64,000 bases of DNA from the NCBI GenBank assembly GCA_947367855.1, contig CANBFE010000011.1, forward strand, positions 40,980 through 104,979, written 5' to 3'. Below are positions 34,981 through 44,250 of the stretch, in pieces (the first letter of the stretch is position 1; every line of letters starts with the position of its first letter). The position numbers and the translations under genes were made by a program. Source of the DNA: an uncultured Lachnospiraceae bacterium (GTDB lineage Bacteria > Bacillota > Clostridia > Lachnospirales > Lachnospiraceae). The notes below the pieces were generated by a model that was not told the DNA's origin, did no database searches, and saw only the letters and a list, made by a program, of their open reading frames with translations.

Positions 34981-36456
34981 TTATGTGACCTTTATTTTAA
35001 ATGTCACCGGAGCCTTGCTCTCAAAGCTGCTGTGAATATGCAGCCCCTCCTCGTCCCGGCTCCATTCCGGTCTCTCCTCGCAGCCTAAAACCTCCACGTC
35101 CTGAATGATCCCGTTGAAATTTGCCTGTTTGGAGGCATCCTGAATCCCCAGGGAGCGGATGCAGTAAATGCCGTCCCCGCTGCACTTCAGGGCTATGGCA
35201 TACAGATTTCCCCCTTCCGTGGTAAACCGGAAATCTTCCGATGTAAAATTCTTCCTGATGCCGTCGGAAAACTGGCCTTCCACAATCTGCGTGGGGCCCT
35301 CCCCATACTTTCTCCAGACCCCGGAGTCATAGACAGCCTCCCCGTTGACAGCAAGCCACTCTCCGATCTTCAGCAGCACAGCCGTATCCTCCTCCGTGAT
35401 GGTGCCGTCAGGCTTCGGGCCCACATTCAGCAGCAGGCAGCCGTTCTTACTGACGATATCCACCAGATCACAGATGATGTCCTCCGCCGGGCGGAAATCA
35501 TTGCTTGACGTATACCCCCAGGAATTCAGCGCAATGGCAGTATCCGTCTGCCAGAAATAGGGCTTTACATCCCCGAACTGTCCTCTCTCCACATCCGGCA
35601 CAGCGGTGCCGAAGAGGAATGCGTCATGCTTGTAATTGATCACTGCGTCGCTTCCCCATTCCGCTGCCCTGTTGTAATAATAGGCTGCAAATTTCTGCAG
35701 GTAGGGCCGCACGGCACAGTGCTGTATCCACCAGTCAAAATAGACGATCCTGGGGCGGTACCTGTCCACGATCTCGCAGCAGCGCACCAGCCAGTCCTGC
35801 AGAAATTCCTCCGTGGGCGCCGGTTCGCTGTACAAATCAAAATGATCCTCCGGCTCCGGCATGGCAGGCCAGTAAAAATCCCCTCTCTCCATGGGTTCCC
35901 TGACATCACTGTCATATTCCCTGCCGTGACCCATGAAAAACCAGTGTTCCACCCTGTGGCTGGAGGCTCCCACCTGCAGGCCCTTCTTTTCGCAGCTTGC
36001 CTTCAGCTGCCCCAACACGTCCCGCCCCGGTCCCATCTCCGCGGCATTCCAACGGGAAATTTCGCTTTCGTACATCTGGAAGCCGTCGTGATGCTCCGCC
36101 ACGGGCACCACATACCTGGCCCCCGCCCGGACAAACAGCTCCGCCCATGCATCCGGGTCAAATTTGTCCGCGGTAAACATGGGAATGAAATCCTTGTAGC
36201 CGAATTCCGCATGCTTTCCATAAGTCTCCACATGATGCTTAAACTCTGCGGAATCCTTTATGTACATATTCCTGGAATACCATTCGCTGCCGAATCCCGG
36301 CACGCTGTAGATCCCCCAGTGGATGAAAATGCCGAATTTTGCATTCCTGTACCATTCCGGCACCCGGTAACGGGACAGGGAGCCCCAGTCTGCCTGAAAG
36401 GGTCCTTTTGCAATGGTCTCTTCTATGGTGTCCAGATACTTTTTCATGTCATACAT
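34981..36456 (-). CDS. Alpha-L-fucosidase, glycoside hydrolase family 29
   Basis: This enzyme of about 491 residues removes alpha-linked L-fucose from glycans with retention. Family blocks: WYRNAKFGIFIHWGIYSVPG near the start, YVVPVAEHHDGFQMYES, and the nucleophile region PRIVYFDWWIQH, where Asp is the likely nucleophile. The C-terminal part (about 400-491) forms a small beta domain. No signal peptide is visible, so it probably acts in the cytoplasm on imported oligosaccharides. ATG 36456 has AAGGAG six bases upstream. It is the last gene of the operon zinc dehydrogenase, aldo/keto reductase, mutarotase, fucosidase. Confidence 0.93.
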   Translation of the reverse strand: MYDMKKYLDTIEETIAKGPFQADWGSLSRYRVPEWYRNAKFGIFIHWGIYSVPGFGSEWYSRNMYIKDSAEFKHHVETYGKHAEFGYKDFIPMFTADKFDPDAWAELFVRAGARYVVPVAEHHDGFQMYESEISRWNAAEMGPGRDVLGQLKASCEKKGLQVGASSHRVEHWFFMGHGREYDSDVREPMERGDFYWPAMPEPEDHFDLYSEPAPTEEFLQDWLVRCCEIVDRYRPRIVYFDWWIQHCAVRPYLQKFAAYYYNRAAEWGSDAVINYKHDAFLFGTAVPDVERGQFGDVKPYFWQTDTAIALNSWGYTSSNDFRPAEDIICDLVDIVSKNGCLLLNVGPKPDGTITEEDTAVLLKIGEWLAVNGEAVYDSGVWRKYGEGPTQIVEGQFSDGIRKNFTSEDFRFTTEGGNLYAIALKCSGDGIYCIRSLGIQDASKQANFNGIIQDVEVLGCEERPEWSRDEEGLHIHSSFESKAPVTFKIKVT

Positions 36457-36504
36457 GGCTTCTCCTTTCACTCTCCGCCGTCTGACCAGCCCTGCAGCCC
36501 GGAA

Positions 36505-36939
36505 TTAAATTACCCCTTTCTGCAGCATCAGATTGGCATAGAGGGCAGACTCCCCTGTGGCAATTATGGCATATGCGCCGGAAGCCTCCCGGTAAAAATC
36601 AGGCCTTGGAATCTCCCCTATGGCCTTTTCCCCCCTGGAATCATACCTTTTCACTATCTCCTTGTAGTCTTCCCACACAGGCGTTTCCACAGGGTCCCCG
36701 GGAATCACCTGCATCAGATTGACCGGATGCTCCACATAGACATCCAGGGGAAAAAGCTGCAGAATGGCGTCCAGTATCTCGCAGGTTCCATGACCGTCCA
36801 TCCGGATTACAATGGCGTTTTTGCCCATGGACGCTGAGGGAAAATTGCCGTCCCCGATCACCAGACGGTCCCCATGCCCCATCTCACATAATACCTTTAA
36901 CAGTTCCGGCGGTAAAATCTTCGGAATTCCTTTTAACAT
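36505..36939 (-). CDS. fucU: L-fucose mutarotase (RbsD/FucU family)
   Basis: This 144-residue protein, of standard family length, interconverts sugar anomers. Seen: MLKGIPKILPPELLKVLCEMGHGD with the conserved His near residue 22, and a C-terminal GAYAIIATGESALYANLMLQKG. FucU acts on L-fucose, which fits the fucosidase gene 48 bases downstream. GGGAG lies seven bases before the ATG. Confidence 0.93.
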   Translation of the reverse strand: MLKGIPKILPPELLKVLCEMGHGDRLVIGDGNFPSASMGKNAIVIRMDGHGTCEILDAILQLFPLDVYVEHPVNLMQVIPGDPVETPVWEDYKEIVKRYDSRGEKAIGEIPRPDFYREASGAYAIIATGESALYANLMLQKGVI

Positions 36940-36968
36940 ATTGTTTCTCCCTTCTTTTTAACAAAAAT

Positions 36969-37982
36969 TCATTGTACAATCACACCCTCAGGGTCCCATA
37001 AATCCTCCCAGCCCCCGGCGCCCTTCCACAGAAAAACCTGTCCCTTGATCAGACGGCAGTTCCTGTCCTCCAGGCTGATGGCCTCCATCTCCTCCTCTGT
37101 CAGCGGATCTTCCGTGACGCATTTCAGATTGGCCTGATACTGAGCCTCCCTGACGGAAAAGGGAATGGGAACCTGCCCCCTCTGCACTGCCCATTTCAGG
37201 CAGATCAGGGCCGGATGCACCCCATGGGCCTGCGCCGCAGCCGCCACCCCGGGAAGCTCCCCGTCCGCCACATCCTCCGCAGTCCTGTCCCTGTCCGGTC
37301 TGGAGGGAGAACCGATGGGACAATAACCGATGGGCAGGATGTCATGCTTTACCGCATAGTCAAACAGCTCCTGCTGCTGAAAGGCCGGGTGCAGCTCCAT
37401 CTCCAGGGCTGCAGGCGCAATCCTGCAAAGGGGCAGAACTGCCTCCAGCTTTGGAATGGTCATATTGCTCATGCCGATGCAGCGCACAAGTCCCCGGTCC
37501 ACCAGTTCCTCGCACTGTCTCCAGACCCCCATGAATTCCTCCGTGGAAAAGGGCCTGGAATCCGGATTCCGGGAATCCCCGCTGCATCCCGGGGCATGGT
37601 AATTCGGAAAAGGCCAGTGGACAAAGTACAGATCCAGGTAATCCAGGCCCAGGTCCGCCAGGCTCTTTTCACAGGCTTCCAGGACCTTCCCGTCCCCATG
37701 CATATCGTTCCACACCTTGGACGTGATAAACAGTTCCTTCCGCTCCACTGCCTTTTCCGCAAAAAGGCGCTTCAGAACCGTCCCGATCCTGTCCTCGTTC
37801 TGATAGACCGATGCACAGTCGATCAACCGGTAACCATATTTTACTGCACCGTATACCGCTTCCGCGATTTCCTCCGGACCATACTTGTCCGAGCCGAATG
37901 TCCCAAGGCCCAGGCAGGGAATCCGCTCCCCGCCCCGCAGGGTTCTCATGGGAATCCTGCCCTGTTCCATCTCATTTGCCAT
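36969..37982 (-). CDS. Aldo/keto reductase
   Basis: This NAD(P)H-dependent reductase of about 337 residues has IPCLGLGTFGSDKYG at the start and the catalytic tetrad in the DCASVYQNE, SKVWND and HWPFP segments. It has an insert after HWPF (NYHAPGCSGDSRNPDSRPF) and ends with WEDLWDPEGVIVQ. ATG 37982 has GGAG eight bases upstream; an in-frame ATG at 38000 is less likely. It sits in the fucosidase operon between the zinc dehydrogenase and mutarotase genes, so its substrate is likely L-fucose or a product of it. That link is inference. Confidence 0.88.
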   Translation of the reverse strand: MANEMEQGRIPMRTLRGGERIPCLGLGTFGSDKYGPEEIAEAVYGAVKYGYRLIDCASVYQNEDRIGTVLKRLFAEKAVERKELFITSKVWNDMHGDGKVLEACEKSLADLGLDYLDLYFVHWPFPNYHAPGCSGDSRNPDSRPFSTEEFMGVWRQCEELVDRGLVRCIGMSNMTIPKLEAVLPLCRIAPAALEMELHPAFQQQELFDYAVKHDILPIGYCPIGSPSRPDRDRTAEDVADGELPGVAAAAQAHGVHPALICLKWAVQRGQVPIPFSVREAQYQANLKCVTEDPLTEEEMEAISLEDRNCRLIKGQVFLWKGAGGWEDLWDPEGVIVQ

Positions 37983-38003
37983 ATCCAGATCTCCTTTCAA
38001 GTC

Positions 38004-39065
38004 TTATTCCGGAAAGGTCACTGCCACCTTCCCGCAGTTTCCCTCCGCCATCAGCCGGTATGCCTCATCCGCTTTCTCAATGGGGAATTCATGGGTGATC
38101 AGATCCTCCGGATGGATTCCCCAGCGGACAAGGCGCTCCACCAGTTCTTCCATTTTCCACAGGGAAGTCACCCAGGAACCGTAGATGGTCTTCTGCCCGT
38201 GAATGATGTCCGGGCTAGGATTGAAGGTACAGGTTCCGCCTTCTCCCACAAAGGCGATTCTGCCCCACTCCCTGGCGGCCCGTATGGCCAGCTGCCTGCC
38301 CCCGTCATTGGCGGAAGCGTCAATGGCCCTCTCCACCCCTCTGCCTCCTGTCACGGCCAGGATCTGCTCCAGTGCATCCTCCCCCGGCTTGAAAATATAA
38401 TCCGCCAGGCCCAGTTTTTCCGCCAGACCGATGCGGTAGTCATTCATCTCCACGCCGATGAGCTTTTCGGCGCCCATGGCCCTGGCCAGCATCAGCGCCG
38501 CCAGGCCAACAGGTCCCAGGCCCACCACCAGTACTGCGTCATTGCCGCAGACGCCGATCTTCTCGATGGCCTCGTAAACCGTGCCGAATCCGCAGGCCAC
38601 CTGGGCCCCGTCCTTGTAAGTCAGCTCATCGGGCAGGGCAATGAGGTCCTTCTCCTCCGCAAGAATAAAAGGAGCCATGCCGCCGTTTCGCTGCCATCCG
38701 TATGCCTGGCGGAACCTGCTCTTACAGGAAATATAATATCCCCTTCTGCAGTCATTGCAGACCCCGCACCCGGAGATATGGTACACGATTACCCTGTCGC
38801 CCTTCCCGAACCGCTTCAGGCCCTCTCCCTCCTCAACGATAACGCCGCAGGGCTCATGTCCTGCCACCATGCCCGGAATGTAGCCTTCCGGCCCTTTTCC
38901 GGTGTGTTCTCTGTAAATACACCGGATATCGCTGCCGCAGATGGTGGTTGCTCTGGTCTGGATCAGCACCTGGCCGTGCCCCGGCTTCGGCACCTGGAAA
39001 TCCTTCAGCTCCACCGTACTGTTCCCGGGCAGCACGGCTCCCTTCATCAACATTTTTACCGCCAT
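38004..39065 (-). CDS. Zinc-dependent medium-chain alcohol/sugar dehydrogenase
   Basis: A protein of about 353 residues. Catalytic zinc ligands appear in TTICGSDIRC (Cys) and MVAGHEPCGVIVEEG (His, Glu); the structural zinc cysteines are CGVCNDCRRGYYISC; the Rossmann motif is VVGLGPVGLAA. It is of the sorbitol/threonine dehydrogenase type. ATG 39065 has GAGG six bases upstream, whereas the frame's earlier ATG at 39179 reaches into the regulator's promoter. It is the first gene of the fucosidase operon and divergent from an AraC gene. It may oxidise L-fucose (or another deoxy sugar) in a non-phosphorylated route; no fucI, fucK or fucA is in the window. Confidence 0.9.
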   Translation of the reverse strand: MAVKMLMKGAVLPGNSTVELKDFQVPKPGHGQVLIQTRATTICGSDIRCIYREHTGKGPEGYIPGMVAGHEPCGVIVEEGEGLKRFGKGDRVIVYHISGCGVCNDCRRGYYISCKSRFRQAYGWQRNGGMAPFILAEEKDLIALPDELTYKDGAQVACGFGTVYEAIEKIGVCGNDAVLVVGLGPVGLAALMLARAMGAEKLIGVEMNDYRIGLAEKLGLADYIFKPGEDALEQILAVTGGRGVERAIDASANDGGRQLAIRAAREWGRIAFVGEGGTCTFNPSPDIIHGQKTIYGSWVTSLWKMEELVERLVRWGIHPEDLITHEFPIEKADEAYRLMAEGNCGKVAVTFPE

Positions 39066-39275
39066 TTCCTTCCTCTCTTTCCGCACATAACCGTGCCGTA
39101 TGTATTCATCTCTGCTTATTTTCATTATAAACAATCTGCCCTGTTTTTGTAAGCCGAATATCCGCCGTCTTTTTTTCAAAAATGTCGTGTTTTTGCATCT
39201 TTTTTATGGTATGATGTCATGGGGCAAAGATGTCCTCCGCCCTGCCCAGTATTTACGGAAGAAAGGAACCCTGCC

Positions 39276-40127
39276 ATGAATCCTGCCCGCCTGGACTTAA
39301 ACATCCCGTTTTCCCTGGATGGCATTTCCATTCAGGCCATCAACATAACCCATGAGCGTTTCCTGCGTTCCATCCCCTCCCACAGCCATGGCAGCGGCTG
39401 TTATGAAATCCACTACATTCCCTCCGGCTTCGGAAAACTGACGGCTGATGGTAATTTCTTTGACATCAGGCCGAACACGCTCTATGTCACCGGCCCCCAT
39501 GTGGAGCACGCCCAGATTCCCCTGCCCGCAGATCCCATGGAAGAGTACTGCGTCTATCTGAAAGTACGCCGGAACTCCCGCAGAAAGGATGCCGCCTCCG
39601 TGACGGACGCCTTTGCCTCCATGTCCTTCTGGTTCGGCATGGACACCCAGGGCGTACGCGGACTGATGGAGCAGCTTTTCCACGAAATGGAACGCCGTCC
39701 CATCGGTTACCTGAACCAGGCCCGGCTGCTCCTGTCCCAGCTGGTGATCTACATGGTCCGCAACTACAAAAACGCCCGTCCTGCAGTCCCTCCCCCCGGA
39801 CGGAACGGCCTCACGGACCCAAAATCCGTCATCATAGAGGAATATTTCCTCTATGAATACCGCTCCCTGTCCCTGGACACACTGGCCTGCAGGCTTCGGC
39901 TCAGTCCCCGGCAGACCCAGAGACTTCTCCTGGAATATTACGGCAAATCCTTCCAACAAAAGAAGGCAGAGGCCAAAATGTCGGCCGCTGCCATCCTCCT
40001 TGCTGATAAAACCAAAAGCATTACCTTCATTGCGGAAGAGCTTGGCTATTCCTCACCGGAGCATTTCTCCTCCGCCTTCCGCAGCTATTACAAAATGTGT
40101 CCCCGGGATTATCGGAAGCGTTTCTGA
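39276..40127 (+). CDS. AraC family transcriptional regulator
   Basis: This regulator of about 283 residues has an N-terminal cupin-like domain (HSHGSGCYEIHYIPSGFGKL) and a C-terminal double helix-turn-helix (YRSLSLDTLACRLRLSPRQTQ; GYSSPEHFSSAFRSYYKMCP). The start MNPARLDLNIPF has AAGGA eight bases upstream. It is divergent from the fucosidase operon and is presumably its activator. A -10-like TATGAT lies about 65 bases upstream. The last 19 bases overlap the converging alpha-galactosidase gene. Confidence 0.9.
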   Translation: MNPARLDLNIPFSLDGISIQAINITHERFLRSIPSHSHGSGCYEIHYIPSGFGKLTADGNFFDIRPNTLYVTGPHVEHAQIPLPADPMEEYCVYLKVRRNSRRKDAASVTDAFASMSFWFGMDTQGVRGLMEQLFHEMERRPIGYLNQARLLLSQLVIYMVRNYKNARPAVPPPGRNGLTDPKSVIIEEYFLYEYRSLSLDTLACRLRLSPRQTQRLLLEYYGKSFQQKKAEAKMSAAAILLADKTKSITFIAEELGYSSPEHFSSAFRSYYKMCPRDYRKRF

Positions 40128-42346
40128 CTGCACATCTCCAGCTCCGCCTGATAGGCCCGGTACTCTCCCATCCCCCCGGGAATGGGCAGTCCCGCCCGCA
40201 TCAGCGCGGAACCATAATAAGTTTCGCCGGTTTTCGTATCCCGGTACAAGGTCTCCGGCTCCAGACCCTTCAGCCGCACATAGCTCACCGGCATGTTCCC
40301 ATGAATTTCCGTCATCACCGCATTTAACAGCACCCTGTCCCGGTTTTCCGACACAAAGGCCCAGGCAGCACAGGTATCCCGGAAGGGATCGGAGAGCCGG
40401 TAGTAATCTCCTGTCTGAATCAGGGACGCAGCCCTTTTATATGCCTTTACCTGCTCCCGGATTTCCGCCTTCTCCTCCTCCGTCAGCTTCCCGGGATCTA
40501 GCTCATAGCCGAAAGTCCCGGCCATGGCCACCACCCCTCTGGTGTGAAGGCTGGTTATGCGTCCGGTCTGGTGGTTTGGCACCGCGGACACATGGGCCCC
40601 CACCGCGCTGACCGGATAAAAGAAGGATGTCCCGTACTGAATCCGCAGCCTGTCCGCCGCATCCGTATTGTCGCTGCACCAGATCTGGGGCGTATAATAC
40701 AGCATCCCCGCGTCAAAGCGCCCGCCGCCTCCGCTGCAGCCCTCAATGAGGATATGGGGATATCTGGATGTGAGCCTCTCCAGAAAATCATAGACACCCA
40801 CCATGTAGTCATACAGGACCCTGCCCTGGCAGTTCTCCCCGGAATACACATCCGTAATGCTGCGGTTCATATCCCATTTCACATACTCGATATTCCCCTG
40901 GTCCAGCACGGCACATATACGGTCAAAGATATATTCCTTCACGTCCTGCCGGGAAAAATCCAACACCAGCTGATTCCTGCCCCGAACCGGCCCTCTGCCC
41001 GGAATCCGCAGCGCCCAGTCCGGATGGGCCCGGTACAGCTCGCTGTCCTCGGATACCATCTCCGGCTCCACCCAGATACCGAACTTCACCCCCAGGGCAT
41101 TGATTCTGCCGATCATCTCCCCAAGTGTGCAGCCCAGTTTTTCCTCGTTCACGGTCCAGTCTCCCAGGCCGCTGTTGTCATCATCCCGCTTTCCGAACCA
41201 TCCGTCGTCCATGACCACCATATCCATGCCAAGGGCCGCCGCATCCCGGGCCAGGGCACAGATGGTCTCCCCGCTGAAGTCAAAATAGGAAGCCTCCCAG
41301 CTGTTCAGCAGCACAGGGCGCGTTTCATGGGCATATTTTCCCCGACAGATATGATTCCGGATACAGCGGTGGAACATCCGGGACAATGTCCCCAGTCCCT
41401 CCTCCGTATGGCCCAGAATGGTCTCCGGCACGGCGAGGCTCTCCCCGGGATTCAGGGGATAGTGAAACAGCTCATCGGAAAGTCCCATGAGTACCCTGGT
41501 CTGGTCAAACTGATCCCACTCCGCCTCACAGAGGAAATTTCCGCTGTAGACGAAAATCATCCCCCAACAGCTTCCCGCGTCCTCTGTGGTCCCGGGCTGC
41601 GCCAGGATAACCGCCGGATTGTACTGATGACTGGAAGTGCCTCTGCGGCTGCCCATGCGGAAGATACCGTGGTTTACCCTTGTCCTCTGGAGATTCCGCT
41701 CCATGGCATGCCTCCCGTAAAAACCAAGCAGGTCATATTCCCCCGTGACAAAATCCAGGCAGGCCGAAGCCGCTTTCTCCACGGTGATTTCACAGGAACC
41801 GCCGTTTCGGATCACAGCGCTCCTGGTGATGATATCTTCTCTCTCCAACACCCCGTACAAAAGCCGGACCTGCACTTTGCTCACCGGATCTTCCAGAAGA
41901 ATTTCCAGAGTCTGCGCCTCCTGCTCCTGCGCATGCACCGCCGGAAGCCCCTTCAGGCCATACTTCCCCTGCCGGATCTCATGGCTTACATAGCGCAGAT
42001 CACAGCATTCCGTGCCGTCCCCGTTCCGAACCGCCACTGCGCTGCTGCGGAAATCCCCGATGCCCAGTCCGGGATACTCCTGGGGCAGCACATCCATGGA
42101 GTAAGTCCTGTCCAACCCCGCGTCATAGGGATTTCCGGAAAATCCCCTGTCGCTGTAGGTCAGGAGATAGTCCATATCCCCGGACACCTTTCCGCCGTAA
42201 TATAAGTGCAGAAGGAAACCGTAGTCATCCACCTTCATCTGATAGGTGGTATGGGCCGTTTCCAATGCAAAAATTCTGTTTTCCTCTCTAAAAACAATTG
42301 CCATAGCTATCTCTACCGCCTTTATCTGAATTGCCTGCGGCTTCAT
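40109..42346 (-). CDS. Alpha-galactosidase, glycoside hydrolase family 36
   Basis: This 745-residue enzyme cleaves terminal alpha-galactose from raffinose-type sugars. Order: an N-terminal beta domain, then the catalytic barrel with WEASYFDFSGE, VMDDGWFGKRDDDNSGLGDW, nucleophile Asp in YVKWDMNRSIT, and acid/base Asp in CSGGGGRFDAG...WCSDNTDAADRLRIQYG. No signal peptide, so it is cytoplasmic. ATG 42346 has AAGGA eight bases upstream; ATG 42304 (MAIVFREENRIF) would give 731 residues, closer to the usual family N-terminus. It lies downstream of a sugar importer operon and a hairpin; the importer probably supplies its substrate. Confidence 0.94.
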   Translation of the reverse strand: MKPQAIQIKAVEIAMAIVFREENRIFALETAHTTYQMKVDDYGFLLHLYYGGKVSGDMDYLLTYSDRGFSGNPYDAGLDRTYSMDVLPQEYPGLGIGDFRSSAVAVRNGDGTECCDLRYVSHEIRQGKYGLKGLPAVHAQEQEAQTLEILLEDPVSKVQVRLLYGVLEREDIITRSAVIRNGGSCEITVEKAASACLDFVTGEYDLLGFYGRHAMERNLQRTRVNHGIFRMGSRRGTSSHQYNPAVILAQPGTTEDAGSCWGMIFVYSGNFLCEAEWDQFDQTRVLMGLSDELFHYPLNPGESLAVPETILGHTEEGLGTLSRMFHRCIRNHICRGKYAHETRPVLLNSWEASYFDFSGETICALARDAAALGMDMVVMDDGWFGKRDDDNSGLGDWTVNEEKLGCTLGEMIGRINALGVKFGIWVEPEMVSEDSELYRAHPDWALRIPGRGPVRGRNQLVLDFSRQDVKEYIFDRICAVLDQGNIEYVKWDMNRSITDVYSGENCQGRVLYDYMVGVYDFLERLTSRYPHILIEGCSGGGGRFDAGMLYYTPQIWCSDNTDAADRLRIQYGTSFFYPVSAVGAHVSAVPNHQTGRITSLHTRGVVAMAGTFGYELDPGKLTEEEKAEIREQVKAYKRAASLIQTGDYYRLSDPFRDTCAAWAFVSENRDRVLLNAVMTEIHGNMPVSYVRLKGLEPETLYRDTKTGETYYGSALMRAGLPIPGGMGEYRAYQAELEMCSQKRFR

Positions 42347-42445
42347 CGCCGCTTTCCTTCTATTTTAATCCTTTCCGTGGAATTCCGCAAGCCGTTTCCG
42401 CTCTTTTTCGAAACATTACGAAACCGCATGATACCAAAATACCAA

Positions 42446-42490
42446 GGCCAGAAATCTGCTGCAAGCTAGCCTGCAGCAAGGTTTCTGGCC
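42446..42490 (-). terminator. Long hairpin between permease and alpha-galactosidase genes
   Basis: GGCCAGAAA (42446-42454) pairs with TTTCTGGCC (42482-42490), and TGCTGCA (42457-42463) with TGCAGCA (42472-42478). The following T-tract is poor, so it may be an attenuating or RNA-stabilising hairpin rather than a full terminator. Confidence 0.6.
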
Positions 42491-42505
42491 CCAAAACACC
42501 GAACC

Positions 42506-43351
42506 TTACTTCACGGCTCCGTTGGTGACGCCGTTGAGGATCTGTTTCTGGCAGACTCCGTAGAAGATCAGAATCGGAATCAGCGACAACAGATAGGACG
42601 CAAATGCCAGATTGTAGTTGGTACCGAACTGGGACTGGAAGTTCAGCTGTGCCAGAGGCAGGGTATTCTCACCGGAACCAGCCATGATGATCAGCGGAGT
42701 CATCACATCGTTCCACACCGCCAGGGCCGTAATCACCGCCACCGTGGCATGCATGGGCCGCATAATCGGGAAGAGAATGCTCCAGTAGGTTCTCCAGGTG
42801 GAAGCGCCGTCCACTCTGGCCGCCTCCTCCAGGGCAATGGGAATGTTCACCAGGTACCCGGAATACAGCATAATGTTCATGGGCATATAAAATACCACAT
42901 ACAGCAGGATGACGCCGAACCAGTTTGCCAGGTGCAGCTCTGCGGTCTGCTTTGCCAGAGGCATCATCAGGATGGCAAAGGGAACAAACATACCGCTGAC
43001 AATAAACAGATAAACGAAATTGTAAAACTTACTGTGGGCCTTGTTCCGCCCCAGGGCATAGCCCATCAGGGAGTGAATCACAATAGCCAGTACGATGGTT
43101 GTCACGGAGATCAGCAGGCTGTTCCCCAGGGAATGCCAGAAATCCGTCACTTCCATGGCTTCCCGGAAATTGTCCAGGCTCCAGTTCTTAGGCAGGGACA
43201 GGATTCCGCTGATGCTGTTTGTCATCTCCGAGGGCTGCTTGAAGGCGATCACAATGGTCATGTACAAAGGAAAGATGATGGTGGACAGCCCAAGGATCAG
43301 CAGGATCATAACCGTTTTGTTGGACTTGCCGATTGTCGATGTATGTTTCAT
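42506..43351 (-). CDS. Carbohydrate ABC transporter permease (MalG-like)
   Basis: This 281-residue permease has six helices and the EAA loop LEEAARVDGASTWRTYWSILFP. It overlaps the MalF-like gene by four bases, and AAGGAGG precedes its ATG. With the next two genes it forms a complete sugar importer except for the ATPase, which is probably a shared MsmK-like protein encoded elsewhere. The alpha-galactosidase gene follows, suggesting raffinose- or melibiose-type substrates. Confidence 0.94.
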   Translation of the reverse strand: MKHTSTIGKSNKTVMILLILGLSTIIFPLYMTIVIAFKQPSEMTNSISGILSLPKNWSLDNFREAMEVTDFWHSLGNSLLISVTTIVLAIVIHSLMGYALGRNKAHSKFYNFVYLFIVSGMFVPFAILMMPLAKQTAELHLANWFGVILLYVVFYMPMNIMLYSGYLVNIPIALEEAARVDGASTWRTYWSILFPIMRPMHATVAVITALAVWNDVMTPLIIMAGSGENTLPLAQLNFQSQFGTNYNLAFASYLLSLIPILIFYGVCQKQILNGVTNGAVK

Positions 43352-44214
43352 AGCTGCTCCTCCTTTGAACTGGAAAATTTCATCTGGGCAACGGAGATTG
43401 CCACAATCACGATAAAGAATACCACTGCGTTTGCGCTCTGGAACCCGAACTGCCCGCCGGACATACCGTTATTGTAAATCAGGTAGGAAATGGATTCCGT
43501 ACTCTGTGCCGGGCCGCCCTTGGTCAATGCCATGATCTGGTCAAATACCATCAGGAAGTTCTTCACGCTGAGCACCATGTTGATGGAGAAAAAGGGAATA
43601 ATCAGGGGGAAGGTCAGCAGTTTAAACTGTTTCCACCCAGTGGCGCCGTCAAGCCCCCCCGCTTCGTACACATCCTCGGGTACGGTCTGCAGTCCCGAGA
43701 TGTAAATGATGGTGTTCATGGCAATGGCCTGCCATGCGCAGACAATCATAACGCCGATCCATGCCTTGCCGGGACTGGACAGGATAGAGCTTCCCAGTGC
43801 CTTAATGCCGGTCATGTCCGCAAGCGCCGGTATAATATAGGTAAAAAAGTAGTTAAATATGTAGCCAACTACCAGTGAACCCAGGATGTTGGGGAGGAAA
43901 TAAGCCCCTCTGAAAAATCCCTTTGCCCGGATTTTGCTGTTTAAGCCAAGTGCCAGAAGCAGGCTTATCACATTTACCACAATGGTGGTCACCACTGCCA
44001 GTTTGATGGTAAACCAGTAAGATTTTCCCACTCTGGCGTCAGAAAACAAATCAATGTAATTCCGGAAACCAACCCAGTCATATTTTCCGAAACCCCTGAA
44101 ATTCGTGAAGCTGTACACCACGCCCCGAATCAGCGGAATGGTGTTGAAGCAGACGAACAGGGCCAGAATCGGTATCGTTATCAGCAAAAAAGTTCTCTGC
44201 CTGTCATTTTTCAT
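43348..44214 (-). CDS. Carbohydrate ABC transporter permease (MalF-like)
   Basis: A permease of about 288 residues with six helices and the EAA-type loop VYEAGGLDGATGWKQFKLLTFPLI. ATG 44214 is chosen because AGGAGG is seven bases upstream; ATG 44220 would be too close to it. It is the middle gene of the binding protein-permease-permease operon. Confidence 0.94.
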   Translation of the reverse strand: MKNDRQRTFLLITIPILALFVCFNTIPLIRGVVYSFTNFRGFGKYDWVGFRNYIDLFSDARVGKSYWFTIKLAVVTTIVVNVISLLLALGLNSKIRAKGFFRGAYFLPNILGSLVVGYIFNYFFTYIIPALADMTGIKALGSSILSSPGKAWIGVMIVCAWQAIAMNTIIYISGLQTVPEDVYEAGGLDGATGWKQFKLLTFPLIIPFFSINMVLSVKNFLMVFDQIMALTKGGPAQSTESISYLIYNNGMSGGQFGFQSANAVVFFIVIVAISVAQMKFSSSKEEQL

Positions 44215-44250
44215 TTTCATGCCTCCTATTTATAGTTGCTTTTCACATTA

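Noticed and set aside
40544..42205. 553-codon plus-strand open frame
   Set aside because: Antisense to the GH36 alpha-galactosidase with no family features.
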